DNA of 64,000 nucleotides from Myxococcus stipitatus DSM 14675 (GCF_000331735.1 NC_020126.1:8621501-8685500), one strand, 5' to 3'. Counted from the first letter of the stretch, positions 37,726-46,965 are shown. Translations and numbers: made by a program. The notes: a model not told the origin generated them from the letters alone.

Positions 37726-39270
37726 ATGAACCCCGCGCCGTTCACCGCGTCCGGCCCCCCGACGGACGCCGACAGCGTCACGTATTCCCTCCCTCCGGGC
37801 ACGGAAGACGAGCAGGGCCCCTCCGACGGCACGCGGCTGCGGCTGCTCCGGGAGATGATGAGCGAGGCCTTCCTCTCGCTCGATGCCCACGGGCGCATCC
37901 GCGAGGTGAACAGCCGCGCCGCCGCGCTCCTGGGGCTGCCCGCCGAGGAGCTCCAAGGCCAGGAGCCCTGGGTCGCGGAGCCCGCGCTGGCGGGCACCTC
38001 GCTGCATGAGCGGCTGATGGCGGCGCTCACCACCCGGGAAGGCGGACGCTTCCTGGCGGAGCTGCCCTCGCGCACCTGGCTGGACGTGAATGTCCAAATC
38101 GTGGGCGAGGAGACATGGGTGCTCGCCGCCGACATCACCCGGCGACAGCGCGCGGAGAACGAAGTGGCCCGCACCGAGGAGCGCTTCCGCCAGCTCGGCG
38201 AGCGCTTCCAGGTGGCGCTCGACTCGGCGCAGATGGCCGTCTGGGAGACGAACCTGGCGACCGGGCAGGTGTTCCGCTCGGAGGGACATGACCGCCTCTA
38301 CGGCTATCCCCACCCGCTGACGGAGTGGACCCACGAGCGGTTCATCGAGTCGCTCCACCCCGATGACCGGATGGGCGTCCAGACGCAACTGGATGACATC
38401 TTCGCGGGCAAGGCGGACACGTATGCCTCCACCTTCCGGACCGCGTGGCCGGACGGCACGTGGCACTGGCTCACCAGCCGGGCGCGGGTGCTGCGCGACG
38501 CGACGGGGAAGGTGGTGGTGATTCGTGGCGCCATCCTGGACATCACCGCGCTGAAGGAGACGGAGTTCGCGCTGCAGGAGGCCGTGCGCACGCGCGACGA
38601 CTTCCTCTCGCTGGCCAGCCACGAGCTGCGCACGCCGCTGACGTCGCTGAGGCTCCAGGCCCAGCTGCTGCGGCGCATGGGCGAAAGCAACCCCACGGAG
38701 ACGCTCAGCGCCCCGCGGGTGCACGAGAAGCTCGAGTCGACGGAGCGGCAGCTGCGCCGGCTGGGCGCGCTGGTGGACAACCTGCTCGACGTCAGCCGCA
38801 TCCGCACGGGCAAGCTGGACTTCCAGTTCACCGAAGGCGACCTCGCCGCCGTCGTCGGGGACCTGGTCGCGCGCTTCACGGACGAGGCCCGTCACACGGG
38901 TGTCCAGCTCACCGCCTCCGTGGAGGGGCCCGTGGTGGGCCGCTTCGACCGGCTGCGGCTGGAGCAGGTGGTGAGCAACCTGCTGTCCAACGCGCTTCGC
39001 TATGGTGCGGGCAATCCCGTTCGCCTCTCGCTCACCCGCCATGAGGACGGCGTGCGGCTGCTCGTGCGGGACGGCGGCCCGGGTGTTCCTCCGCGGGATC
39101 GCGAGCGCATCTTCGAGCGCTTCACCCAGGGTGACAACGCGCGGCGCCGGGGCGGCATGGGGCTGGGGCTCTACATCGTCCGGCAGATCGTCGAAGCACA
39201 CGGCGGCCACATCCGCGTGGAGGACGCTCCGGGCGGCGGCGCCACCTTCGTCGTGGAGCTGCCCATCTAG
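37726..39270 (+). CDS. PAS-domain sensor histidine kinase
   Basis: A 514-residue cytosolic hybrid-less histidine kinase with no transmembrane helix. Two PAS domains lie at about residues 38-130 and 150-270 (second one with a PAC-like HWLTSRARVLRDATGKVVVIRG). The HisKA phospho-acceptor is in LASHELRTPLTSLRLQ near residue 302, followed by the HATPase boxes N (NLLSNALRYG), G1 (DGGPGVPP), F (IFERF) and G2 (GMGLGLYIV). No response regulator is adjacent, as is common for orphan kinases in myxobacteria. ATG 37726 avoids overlap with the previous gene. Confidence 0.85.
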   Translation: MNPAPFTASGPPTDADSVTYSLPPGTEDEQGPSDGTRLRLLREMMSEAFLSLDAHGRIREVNSRAAALLGLPAEELQGQEPWVAEPALAGTSLHERLMAALTTREGGRFLAELPSRTWLDVNVQIVGEETWVLAADITRRQRAENEVARTEERFRQLGERFQVALDSAQMAVWETNLATGQVFRSEGHDRLYGYPHPLTEWTHERFIESLHPDDRMGVQTQLDDIFAGKADTYASTFRTAWPDGTWHWLTSRARVLRDATGKVVVIRGAILDITALKETEFALQEAVRTRDDFLSLASHELRTPLTSLRLQAQLLRRMGESNPTETLSAPRVHEKLESTERQLRRLGALVDNLLDVSRIRTGKLDFQFTEGDLAAVVGDLVARFTDEARHTGVQLTASVEGPVVGRFDRLRLEQVVSNLLSNALRYGAGNPVRLSLTRHEDGVRLLVRDGGPGVPPRDRERIFERFTQGDNARRRGGMGLGLYIVRQIVEAHGGHIRVEDAPGGGATFVVELPI

Positions 39271-39681
39271 GCTTCGCGCACCGCGGTGTGAGCGGCTTCA
39301 CTCGCGCGCTCCACGGCGCACGAAGCCCCTCGCCTCCCACGGCGCTCACTCCGGCCTCACGAGGAGAACGCCCGCGCGAGCAAGGATTCGGCGTGCGGCG
39401 GCGCGTCTCACCCTCGCGCCGGAGCCGTGTGTCCAACGGTGGGCGCCTGAGGGCTCCACACCCCGAGGGAATGACCCCACATGGTGGGTGGACCCCGGCA
39501 CCGTGGGTTTCAAAGCCACTCCGATTTTTCACAATTTGTCGCCCGCCGAGAAGGAAATGGCGCGGAGAGAGAAACAACGCGGAGTGAAATCGCGCATCAT
39601 TCTCCGGCAGCCCAGTGGCTTCCGCGCCAGCAGGTGTCGTGGTCAGCGCGCCACTGGGACTTCCGTCCGGAGGGCGCTCCG
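39271..39681 (+). other. Intergenic region, no feature identified
   Basis: 411 bases between the histidine kinase and the small gene at 39682. Apart from a short AT-richer block at about 39505-39550 I see no hairpin terminator, repeat, RNA motif or supported frame in it. Confidence 0.4.
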
Positions 39682-40050
39682 ATGTGGATTGAGACCATCA
39701 TCATGCCCCGCGAAGAGGGCGAGTCGCGTACTCCCCCTGCTCCGCGAGACAGGCGAGAAGTCCTTCAAGCCGCGGGAGAGGAGAGCCGCGCCCTCAGGGA
39801 CTCGGTGGTGGGGTTTCTCGATGCGAATCACCTCTCCGACGCCGTGAAGTGGATGAGCGAGCCGGGATTCCTTCCGCTCATCACGCTGCACTGCACGGAG
39901 CTCGCCCTGGAGAAGCTACGGGACGCGGCGGAGTTCGTGGTGGGCCGCGCGTCCCCCGTGGACGTGTACGCGCCGCTGACCTCCACCGAGCCGGAGCTGT
40001 CGTCCGAGCCCGTGGCCATGCCCGCGCCCATGTACGCGCGCTATCGCTGA
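39682..40050 (+). CDS. Small protein of unknown function
   Basis: 122 residues starting MWIETIIMPREEGESR; GGAGGG lies seven bases before the ATG. The middle (residues about 45-90) is two helices with a strand-like LPLITLHCTELALEKL, the tail is Pro/Ser/Tyr-rich. No family. The frame is open upstream to 39481, but without ribosome site. Confidence 0.55.
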   Translation: MWIETIIMPREEGESRTPPAPRDRREVLQAAGEESRALRDSVVGFLDANHLSDAVKWMSEPGFLPLITLHCTELALEKLRDAAEFVVGRASPVDVYAPLTSTEPELSSEPVAMPAPMYARYR

Positions 40051-40075
40051 CGCCCGCTTCCCCCTTCCGCGTCCG

Positions 40076-40888
40076 TCAGGAGAAGTGCTCCTGGAAGGCA
40101 CGCAGGTTGGGCCCATCCCCGCCTCGCTCGTAGACGGCGAACACCACCCGGGAGAAGGCCCCGGACAAGGTCGCCAGCGCGGACGAGAAGGCCCCGGCCA
40201 CTTCAGCGGGCTCGTTGCGGAACACCCCACAGCCCCACGCCCCCAGCACCAGGACGCGATGGCCCTCGCGCGCCGCCGCCTGGAGCACCTTGAGCGCCCG
40301 CGCGCGCAGCACCGCGTGGACCTGCCTGCGCAGGCCCGGATTCTCGCGAAGCGCCACCCCCGCGTTGGGCGCGGGCATGGTGAGCACCGAGAGCAGGAAG
40401 GGCTCCTCCAGCAACTCCAGCGCGTCGTCCCGGAAGAACGGCACGTCCGGCGAGTAGATGAGGTGGTCGGTGTAAAGCGGCGAGGACTCCGCGCGGTTGA
40501 CGTCGTAGTACTCGCGCTGCGTCAGCAGGCACGGATAGAGCGCCGAACAGCGGGCCAGGTCCTCCTCCTGCGCCTTCGCCCCGCCCAGGAAGCCTCCACC
40601 GGGGTTCTTCGCGGAGGCGAAGTTGAGCGCGGCGATGCGCGTCTCCCCTTCCTCCACCAGGCGCCGGGCGGCCTGTCCCGTCTTCTCGCCCGTCACCTCG
40701 ATGCGCGGCGGGGTGGGCACTCCCTCCGGCACGACGAGCGGCCCGAAGTCCCCCGGCCGGTAGAGCACCGTCCCCTCCACCGCGCGCGCCACGCTGTCAC
40801 CCAGCACGACGCGCCGCCCCGAGGGCGCCACATACGTCCCCTCCTCCGTGATTCGCACCGTCTCCTGCGCCAGCCCCTTCAACGACAT
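40076..40888 (-). CDS. Bacterial poly(ADP-ribose) glycohydrolase (TIGR02452 family)
   Basis: A 270-residue macrodomain-type PARG. The diagnostic GGG-x(6-8)-QEE motif is present as NPGGGFLGGAKAQEEDLARCSALY near residue 95, with the second glutamate expected to be catalytic. Flanking IAALNFASAKN and the C-terminal LVLGAWGCGVFRN block (near 215) are conserved ADP-ribose contacts. It removes poly- or mono-ADP-ribose from proteins or DNA. No ADP-ribosyltransferase was seen nearby, so its target is unknown. Confidence 0.87.
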   Translation of the reverse strand: MSLKGLAQETVRITEEGTYVAPSGRRVVLGDSVARAVEGTVLYRPGDFGPLVVPEGVPTPPRIEVTGEKTGQAARRLVEEGETRIAALNFASAKNPGGGFLGGAKAQEEDLARCSALYPCLLTQREYYDVNRAESSPLYTDHLIYSPDVPFFRDDALELLEEPFLLSVLTMPAPNAGVALRENPGLRRQVHAVLRARALKVLQAAAREGHRVLVLGAWGCGVFRNEPAEVAGAFSSALATLSGAFSRVVFAVYERGGDGPNLRAFQEHFS

Positions 40889-41034
40889 GTCCCGCTCCCA
40901 TCGTCCCGGTGAGTCCCTCGGGACTTCGTGTCATGACAACACGAACATGACCAGGAGGTCCTGACACGCGCCAGGCCGGGGACGGCTCGGGAGGGGCAGG
41001 GCGTGCTCCCTCCCGAGCGGACATCCGGCGCGTG

Positions 41035-41892
41035 CTACTCGCAGCCGATGCGCTGCTTGCTGGAGACCGCGACGTTGTCGATCCACGTCTCGGAGCCCGA
41101 CTTGTCCAGCGGGTGCACGAAGCCGTAGCCCACGGCGAACACGTCGTAGTTGCGCATGCCGATGTCGGGGAAGTCATGGGCCAGCGCGCCGTCCACGTAG
41201 ACGCGCGTGTTGCCATGGGTGCTCGTCTTGGTGGCGCGGCGGATCTCCCACTCCAGGCAGACCCAGCGGCCCGCGGACATGCCCAGGTTCACCGGCGGGC
41301 CCTGACGGTTCCAACCCTGTCCGGGCCGCGCGGACCAGTCATCGAGCGCGAAGCCCTGGTCCGAGATGACCTGCAGCTCGAAGCCGCCTTCGATCGAGCT
41401 CGTGGAGAGCACGAAGAAGGTCCCCATCTGCCCGAAGACCCGCGGCAGGTCCTTCATGAAGACGTGCGCGCGGACGAAGAGTTGCGTCTCGAAGGGGGTG
41501 ATGCCGCGGGCCCACCGCGCGATGGCCTGCCCTTCGTTGCGGCGCTCGTCGACGCCGTCCTTGGTGACGATGTGCAGCGCGCCGCTGCCCGTGTGCGTCT
41601 TCGTCGCGTCCGCCACGATGGTGGCGTTGTCCTTCTGGACCTCCCAGATCCCCTCGCCGCTCTCGAACGCCTCGCACAGGAGCGCGCCCGCGGGGCACTG
41701 CGCGGTGCCCGACCCGACGCCGCCGGCGTCTTCCGGGTTCGGGTTCCCACCACCATCCGGATTGCCACCGCCATCCGGGTTGCCGCCGCCATCGGCCTTG
41801 TCGTCGTCGCCGTCGCCGTCACTCGAACAGGCGGGCATCGACCCCAGCGCCAGCAGCGCGACGGGGAGCAACCACGTGGCTTTGAAACGCAT
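41035..41892 (-). CDS. Lipoprotein with concanavalin A-like domain and DGGGNP repeats
   Basis: A 285-residue lipoprotein: signal with lipobox MPAC (Cys near residue 21), an acidic then DGGGNP-repeat linker (residues 28-52), and a 230-residue domain rich in strands with WVCLEWEIRRATKT and RVYVDGALAHDFPD, the pattern of a jelly-roll/LamG-type carbohydrate-binding or lyase fold. AGGAAGG precedes the ATG at 41892. The linker codes for a short tandem DNA repeat. Possible surface carbohydrate-binding protein; the enzymatic residues are not identifiable. Confidence 0.75.
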   Translation of the reverse strand: MRFKATWLLPVALLALGSMPACSSDGDGDDDKADGGGNPDGGGNPDGGGNPNPEDAGGVGSGTAQCPAGALLCEAFESGEGIWEVQKDNATIVADATKTHTGSGALHIVTKDGVDERRNEGQAIARWARGITPFETQLFVRAHVFMKDLPRVFGQMGTFFVLSTSSIEGGFELQVISDQGFALDDWSARPGQGWNRQGPPVNLGMSAGRWVCLEWEIRRATKTSTHGNTRVYVDGALAHDFPDIGMRNYDVFAVGYGFVHPLDKSGSETWIDNVAVSSKQRIGCE

Positions 41893-42202
41893 ACAGACCT
41901 TCCTGGCCGGGATGAGCGCCGACCATGACAAACGGAGCACCGCGGGGCCGGGCTCGCGCGAGGGGTAGAGAGGCGTGGCGGGCGCCCCGGGCCCATGCCT
42001 GCCGCCATCCAACAGAACTACCACTCCGAGCGCGGCCCGGGCAGGGGGCCCAGAGGACCCAGGAGTCCCAGGGAACATCGAGCGCCGCCCCCTGGCCAAC
42101 CGGCCACGTCGGGACGGGGGCCTTCGCGAAACGGTGGAATCCCCTCTCGGGAAGGTGCACAACTGCGCGCCTCGAACCCCCCACCATGAGGTCAGTGTCG
42201 CA
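41893..42202. other. Divergent intergenic region, no feature identified
   Basis: 310 bases between the lipoprotein (minus) and the GST (plus). It must hold both promoters, but I see no convincing -35/-10 pair, operator or RNA element. Frames across it are open only by GC bias. Confidence 0.4.
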
Positions 42203-42811
42203 ATGAAGCTCTACTACACGCCGGGTGCCTGCTCCCTGTCTCCGCACATCATCCTGCGCGAGGCGGGATTGAAGTTCGCTGTCGAGAAGGTCGACCTGCG
42301 CTCCAAGAAGACGGAGACCGGCGTGGACTTCAACACCGTCAACCCCAAGGGCTATGTGCCCACGCTCGTGCTCGACAACGGCGCGATGCTGACGGAAGGG
42401 CCCGCCATCGTGCAGTACCTGGCGGACCAGGCGCCGGAGAGCAAGCTCGCCCCGGCCAACGGCACGTTCGAGCGCTACCAGCTCCAGGAGATGCTCAACT
42501 TCATCTCCACCGAGCTGCACAAGGCCTTCAGCCCCCTGTTCAACCCCGCGTTCCCCGATGACGGCAAGCGCATCTTCCGCGACCGCATCGCGCAGCGGCT
42601 CACGACGTTGAACGGGCTGCTCGAGAAGAACGCGTTCCTGATGGGGGAGCAGTTCACCGTGGCGGATGCCTACCTCTTCACGGTGCTGAACTGGACGCGG
42701 CCCATGCAGATCGACCTGGAGCCCTACCCCTTCGTGAAGGCCTACCATGGGCGCATCGCCGCGCGGCCGCACGTGCAGGCGGCGCTGGCGGCCGAAGGGC
42801 TGACGAAGTGA
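42203..42811 (+). CDS. Beta-class glutathione S-transferase
   Basis: A 202-residue GST. The thioredoxin-like N-terminal domain starts KLYYTPGACSLSPHI, with Cys10 typical of bacterial beta-class enzymes, and ends in LTEGPAIVQYLAD, the glutathione-binding block with the cis-Pro in YVPTL. The C-terminal helical domain has AQRLTTLNGLLEKNAFLMG and the N-capping FTVADAYLF motif. It conjugates or reduces electrophiles. The next gene starts within its stop (GTGA), forming an operon with a VOC protein. Confidence 0.88.
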   Translation: MKLYYTPGACSLSPHIILREAGLKFAVEKVDLRSKKTETGVDFNTVNPKGYVPTLVLDNGAMLTEGPAIVQYLADQAPESKLAPANGTFERYQLQEMLNFISTELHKAFSPLFNPAFPDDGKRIFRDRIAQRLTTLNGLLEKNAFLMGEQFTVADAYLFTVLNWTRPMQIDLEPYPFVKAYHGRIAARPHVQAALAAEGLTK

Positions 42812-43170
42812 GCTCCGCGTTCGTCAAGCTGCTCGTCTCCGACCTGGCGCGCTCACAGGCGTTCTACGAAGCGCTGGGCTTCGAGCGCACCCAGGCCGAG
42901 CCCCCCTTCGTCCGCCTCCAGTGGGCGGGCACGGTGGACATCTACCTCGTCTCGCCTCCGTCGGCGCGACAGCTGGAGGGGCGGCGGGGCCTGGGCGTGC
43001 TCGTGGGCATCCGGCTCGAGAGCACGCCCAACGGCCTGGACGAGCTGCTGCTGCGCGCGCAGGCCCAAGGCGCCGAGGTGGAAGGCCCCACCGTGCAGCC
43101 CTGGTACACCCGGGAGGTCATCGTCACCGACCCGGACGGCTACCGGCTCAACTTCATCGAGCCCGCGTAG
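42808..43170 (+). CDS. VOC-superfamily (glyoxalase/bleomycin resistance-like) protein
   Basis: A 120-residue vicinal-oxygen-chelate protein. Two beta-alpha-beta modules are readable: FVKLLVSDLARSQAFYEALGF at the N-terminus and REVIVTDPDGYRLNFIEPA at the end, where Glu near residue 118 is the usual metal ligand and Lys or His near residue 7 may be another. Such small VOC proteins often detoxify or bind electrophilic compounds, matching the adjacent GST. GTG start overlaps the GST stop by four bases. Confidence 0.85.
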   Translation: MSSAFVKLLVSDLARSQAFYEALGFERTQAEPPFVRLQWAGTVDIYLVSPPSARQLEGRRGLGVLVGIRLESTPNGLDELLLRAQAQGAEVEGPTVQPWYTREVIVTDPDGYRLNFIEPA

Positions 43171-43299
43171 TCCTCGGCCCCTCGCGCGGCCGGCCCCTGG
43201 ACGAACAGGCACCCGAGGCGGGAGAAGTCCCTTCCGCCCGGGTGTCGCCCTCGGGTGTACGGTGTCCTGTCCGGCCCATGCCGGGCAGGTCCGCCGCCC

Positions 43300-44364
43300 A
43301 TGCTTCCCCGCGTCGCCTCACTCCTGGCCCACGTCCGCGCGCAGGCGGAGAACCGCCCTGGCATCTACCGGATGCTCGGGCCCTCCGGAGAGGTGCTCTA
43401 CGTCGGCAAGTCCGTGCGGGTGCGCACCCGGCTGCTCTCGTACTTCCGCGCCGAGCCCGGCGACAAGGCGGCGGACATCATCGCCCGGGCGCACGACATC
43501 GACTGGGAGCACACGCCCAGCGAGTTCGCCGCGCTGTTGCGGGAGCTGCGCCTCATCAAGCTCCACCGCCCGCTCTACAACGTGGAGCACAAGCGCGACC
43601 GGAGCCACTGCTTCCTCCACCTCACGCAGGAGGCCGTGCCCCGCCTCCAGGTCGTGACCCGCGTCACCGGCGCGAGCGGCGACTACTACGGCCCCTTCCA
43701 CGGCACGCACACCGTCTCCGAGGTGGCGCGCGCGGTGAACGACCTGCTGGAGCTGCGCGACTGCGCGGCGGACACGCCCATGAGGCTCGCGGACCAGGGA
43801 CAGCTCTTCCCGCTCACGCAGGAGCCGCTCTGCATGCGGGGCAAGGTCTCGCGCTGCCTCGCGCCGTGCGCCGGGGGCTGCACCCGCGCCGAGTACCACG
43901 CCCACGTGGCCCAGGCCCGCGCCTTCCTCGAGGGGCACGCCGACACGCCGCTCGCGCTGCTGCATGAGCGCATGGCGCTCGCGGCCCGGCGCCTCCAGTT
44001 CGAGTACGCCGCCGAGCTCAGGGACCGCGCCGAGCGGCTCCAGCACCTCCGGCAGTGGATGGTCTCCCTGGGCCAGACGATGAAGCGGCTGACCTTCGTG
44101 TACTCCGTTCCAGGCCACGCGGGGGACGACCGCGTCTACATCCTGCGCCGGGGAAGCGTGCGCGATGAGCGGCCCGCGCCCAGAACCCTCCGCGAGCGCA
44201 AAGCCCTGGCGGCCCGGGCCCAGGAGGTCTTCGAGCGCCCGGAGCCCGAGACGCTGGGCCTGCGCGCGCACGAGGCGCAGGAGGTGATGCTCATCGCCCG
44301 CTGGTTCCATCTGCATCCGGAGCAGTTCGAGCACGCGGAGCACGCACCCCACGCCGCGCCTTGA
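43300..44364 (+). CDS. UvrC N-terminal-half (GIY-YIG) endonuclease, Cho-like
   Basis: A 354-residue protein. GIY-YIG elements: GIYRMLGPSGEVLYVGKSV near residue 20 and LLRELRLIKLHRPLYN near 80; the UvrC cysteine block CMRGKVSRCLAPCAGGCTRAEY near 182, and a UvrB-binding UVR-like helix pair (MALAARRLQFEYAAELRDRAE, near 225). The RNase H-like and HhH domains of full UvrC are absent, so it could only make the 3' incision, as Cho does. The start at 43300 is favoured; 43255 is in frame. Confidence 0.85.
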   Translation: MLPRVASLLAHVRAQAENRPGIYRMLGPSGEVLYVGKSVRVRTRLLSYFRAEPGDKAADIIARAHDIDWEHTPSEFAALLRELRLIKLHRPLYNVEHKRDRSHCFLHLTQEAVPRLQVVTRVTGASGDYYGPFHGTHTVSEVARAVNDLLELRDCAADTPMRLADQGQLFPLTQEPLCMRGKVSRCLAPCAGGCTRAEYHAHVAQARAFLEGHADTPLALLHERMALAARRLQFEYAAELRDRAERLQHLRQWMVSLGQTMKRLTFVYSVPGHAGDDRVYILRRGSVRDERPAPRTLRERKALAARAQEVFERPEPETLGLRAHEAQEVMLIARWFHLHPEQFEHAEHAPHAAP

Positions 44365-44517
44365 GCCCCAGCGTCTCGATTATTTCTATGCCGACGTACA
44401 ACTCCACGAGGAGGCAACGACTGGCATCTCCACGGGTATGTCTTCGCGCGAGGACGAGCGTGCGTCAGGGCGACCGGGTATGACTGTGCCCACTTCCCGA
44501 CGAAGGGGGATGTGGCA

Positions 44518-44802
44518 ATGAAAGCAAGACTCTCGATGGCCGCGCTCATGGCCGGCCTGATGGTGTCGTCCACCGCGTGGGCCGCCATCACCGTGCGCTA
44601 CTACAACCGCGACTCGCGCGAGTACACGTGGTCGGTCGTGTGCAGCGGCGTGAAGACCACCGTCTCGTTCGGCAAGAGCCAGACGGCCTCCGTCACCATC
44701 CAGGGCTCCGGCCCCTGCACCGTCCAGACCGACGCGGGCAACGTCGTCCTCAAGGGCGGGGAGAACCTGGACATCAAGGACGGCCGCATCATCATCAACT
44801 AG
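44518..44802 (+). CDS. Small secreted protein with a cysteine pair
   Basis: 94 residues: signal peptide of about 23 residues (VSSTAWAAIT), then a 70-residue beta-rich domain with two cysteines (VVCSG and GPCTV) that could form a disulfide, ending in LDIKDGRIIIN. AAGGGGGA lies eight bases before the ATG. No family recognised; a GTG at 44512 is an alternative. Confidence 0.7.
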   Translation: MKARLSMAALMAGLMVSSTAWAAITVRYYNRDSREYTWSVVCSGVKTTVSFGKSQTASVTIQGSGPCTVQTDAGNVVLKGGENLDIKDGRIIIN

Positions 44803-44940
44803 CCGACACCCGATTCACGCCATCTAGGACTAAATGAAGGAGATTTAGAGCTGGCGACCACGAATTAGTGCTTCGCCCCATTGATTCTGGAACACCCCGG
44901 CACCACAATGCATTGCGTCAACCCTCCTTGGGGGAGCGCG

Positions 44941-46284
44941 ATGAAGAAGTGGCTGGCAGTGGCCTTGCTGGTGGGCGTGGGTGTGGCGGGCATGTGGGTG
45001 ACGCCGGCGGCGCAGGTGAAGCAAGGAGGCCCGCTCAACCCGGCGGATACCGCGTGGCTCCTCACCGCGACGGCGCTGGTGCTGCTGATGACCCCGGGCC
45101 TGTCATTCTTCTACGGCGGCATGGTGCGGCTGAAGAACGTGGTCTCCACGCTGTTGCAGAGCTTCATCGCCATGGCGGTCATCAGCCTGCTCTGGGTGGT
45201 GGTGGGCTTCAGCCTGAGCTTCGGTGACAGCTTTCACGGGCTCATTGGCGACCCGCGCACCTTCTTCATGTTCAGCGGCGTGGGGGAGCAGACGCATCCG
45301 GACCTGGCGCCCACCATTCCCTTGCTGCTGTTCGCGCTGTTCCAGCTCAAGTTCGCCATCATCACCCCGGCGCTCATCACGGGAGCCTTCGCGGAGCGGG
45401 TCCGCTTCAAGGCGTATCTGCTCTTCATGGTGCTCTTCGCGCTGTTCATCTACGCGCCGCTCGCGCACTGGACGTGGCACCCGGAGGGGTTTCTGCGCCA
45501 ATGGGGCGTGCTGGACTTCGCGGGCGGCACGGTGGTGCACATGTCCGCGGGCTTCGCGGCGCTCGCGGGCGCGCTGGTGCTCGGGCGACGCCGGGCGCAT
45601 CTGGAGAACGCGGCCCACACGCCCGCCAACCTGCCCTTCGTCATGCTGGGCACGGGCATGTTGTGGTTCGGCTGGTTCGGCTTCAACGCGGGCTCGGCGC
45701 TGTCGGCGTCCGCACTGGCGGCGCTCGCCTTCGCCACCACCAACACGGCGTCCGCGGCGGCCATGCTGGGATGGATGGCTTTCGACTGGCTGCGCGGCCG
45801 CAAGCCGAGCGCCCTGGGCGCGTGCGTGGGCGCGGTGGTGGGCCTGGTGGCGGTCACTCCCGCGGCGGGATTCATCACCGTGGGCCAAAGCATCCTGGTG
45901 GGACTGGTAGCCAGCTTCGTGAGCAACACGGCCGTCCACCTCAAGAGCCGCACGTCGCTGGACGACACGCTGGATGTGTTTCCCTGCCACGGCCTGGGCG
46001 GCGTGGTGGGCATGGTGCTCACGGGCGTGCTGGCCAAGGACGTGGGGCTCATCCATGGGGAGACGCGCACGTTCCTGATGCACCTGGCCGCGCTCGTCCT
46101 GGTGTCGACCTTCTCCTTCGTGGGCTCGTACCTGCTCTACAAGCTGGTCGACCGCGTCGTCCCGCTGCGCGTCACCCACGCGCAGGAGGAACAGGGGCTC
46201 GACCTGAGCCAGCACGACGAGGTGGTGGGCGAGTCGCCCGCCCTGCCCTCGCCCCACGACACGCCCGAGCCCTTGCCCGCCTGA
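44941..46284 (+). CDS. amt: Ammonium transporter
   Basis: A 447-residue Amt/MEP/Rh channel with eleven helices after a signal-like segment. Signatures: LLMTPGLSFFYGGMVRLKN (near residue 58), ITGAFAERVRFKAY (near 145), GGTVVHMSAGFAALAGA (near 195, with the first pore His) and LGTGMLWFGWFGFNAGSA (near 238). The second pore His is in FPCHGLGGVVGM near 345. It takes up ammonium under nitrogen limitation. GGGGGAG precedes the ATG. No glnK/glnB gene is adjacent, which is unusual for amt loci. Confidence 0.93.
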   Translation: MKKWLAVALLVGVGVAGMWVTPAAQVKQGGPLNPADTAWLLTATALVLLMTPGLSFFYGGMVRLKNVVSTLLQSFIAMAVISLLWVVVGFSLSFGDSFHGLIGDPRTFFMFSGVGEQTHPDLAPTIPLLLFALFQLKFAIITPALITGAFAERVRFKAYLLFMVLFALFIYAPLAHWTWHPEGFLRQWGVLDFAGGTVVHMSAGFAALAGALVLGRRRAHLENAAHTPANLPFVMLGTGMLWFGWFGFNAGSALSASALAALAFATTNTASAAAMLGWMAFDWLRGRKPSALGACVGAVVGLVAVTPAAGFITVGQSILVGLVASFVSNTAVHLKSRTSLDDTLDVFPCHGLGGVVGMVLTGVLAKDVGLIHGETRTFLMHLAALVLVSTFSFVGSYLLYKLVDRVVPLRVTHAQEEQGLDLSQHDEVVGESPALPSPHDTPEPLPA

Positions 46285-46290
46285 GCGGGC

Positions 46291-46965
46291 TCAGCCGCCC
46301 TTCTTCGCCGCCGAGGCCCGCGTCTTGCGCGCGCTGGCCTTCGGCGCGGGCGAGGCGGGCATCGGTCCGGTGTTGGGCGTGGCGGCCGTCTCCTCCGCCA
46401 CCTTGGCGCGGCGCTTGAGCCGGCGCGGCGGCAGCAGGTCCGGCTCTCCGGGCACCTTCTGCGCGAGGAAGATGGCCGCGTCGAGCTTGTAGAACGTCCG
46501 CGCCCGGTACCACGCCAGCGCGGACTCGTTGTTCTCCGCCACCTCCAGCACCAGGTGCGTGCAGCCTCGCGTGCGCGCCAGGTGCTGGAGCTGATCCAAC
46601 ATGAAGCTGCCCACGCCCCGGCCCTGGTAGTCGGGGTGCACCGCGAGCTCCTCCACGAAGAGCGGCCGCATGCCCCGCTTCTCGAACCAGCGCGGGTTCA
46701 CCCAGTTGTCGTCGCCGGTGGCCTCGAAGGCGCACTCGGAGTAGCCGACGATGTTCCCGTCCACCTCGTAGAGCAGCTGCTCGATCCACTCGGAGGTGTA
46801 GACCTCCATGAAGCGGCGCTTGGAGCGGGGACGCTGGTACTCCACCGTCTCGCGGTTCACGTCGCGGAAGACGAGCTTGAGGAACTCCCACGTCCGGTTG
46901 AGGTCGCGGCGGTGGATGCGGCGGACTCGAACCTCGAGGGAGTCCTTGGGCGCGGCTTTTGTCAT
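46291..46965 (-). CDS. GNAT-family acetyltransferase
   Basis: A 224-residue acetyltransferase beginning MTKAAPKDSLEVRVRRIHRRDL, with AAGGAAG ten bases upstream. The acetyl-CoA site is VEELAVHPDYQGRGVGSFML near residue 112 (R/Q-x-x-G-x-G/A), followed by LVLEVAENNESALAWYRARTF, the GNAT motif B. The C-terminal 50 residues are a Lys/Ala/Pro-rich tail (KASARKTRASAAKK) that may bind nucleic acid. Substrate unknown. Divergent from the kinase gene. Confidence 0.8.
   Translation of the reverse strand: MTKAAPKDSLEVRVRRIHRRDLNRTWEFLKLVFRDVNRETVEYQRPRSKRRFMEVYTSEWIEQLLYEVDGNIVGYSECAFEATGDDNWVNPRWFEKRGMRPLFVEELAVHPDYQGRGVGSFMLDQLQHLARTRGCTHLVLEVAENNESALAWYRARTFYKLDAAIFLAQKVPGEPDLLPPRRLKRRAKVAEETAATPNTGPMPASPAPKASARKTRASAAKKGG

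Noticed and set aside
43255-43299. Extra 15 codons at the start of the UvrC-like gene
   Set aside because: The extension is Gly/Pro/Cys-rich, unlike the family N-terminus, and the ATG at 43300 fits better.
44438-44521. Small upstream frame of 27 codons overlapping the start of the secreted protein at 44518
   Set aside because: No ribosome site and no compositional sign of coding; cannot be separated from chance.
44881-44921. Sigma-54-like TGGAAC/GGCAC blocks upstream of amt
   Set aside because: The -24 and -12 elements are one base off the required spacing in both possible registers.
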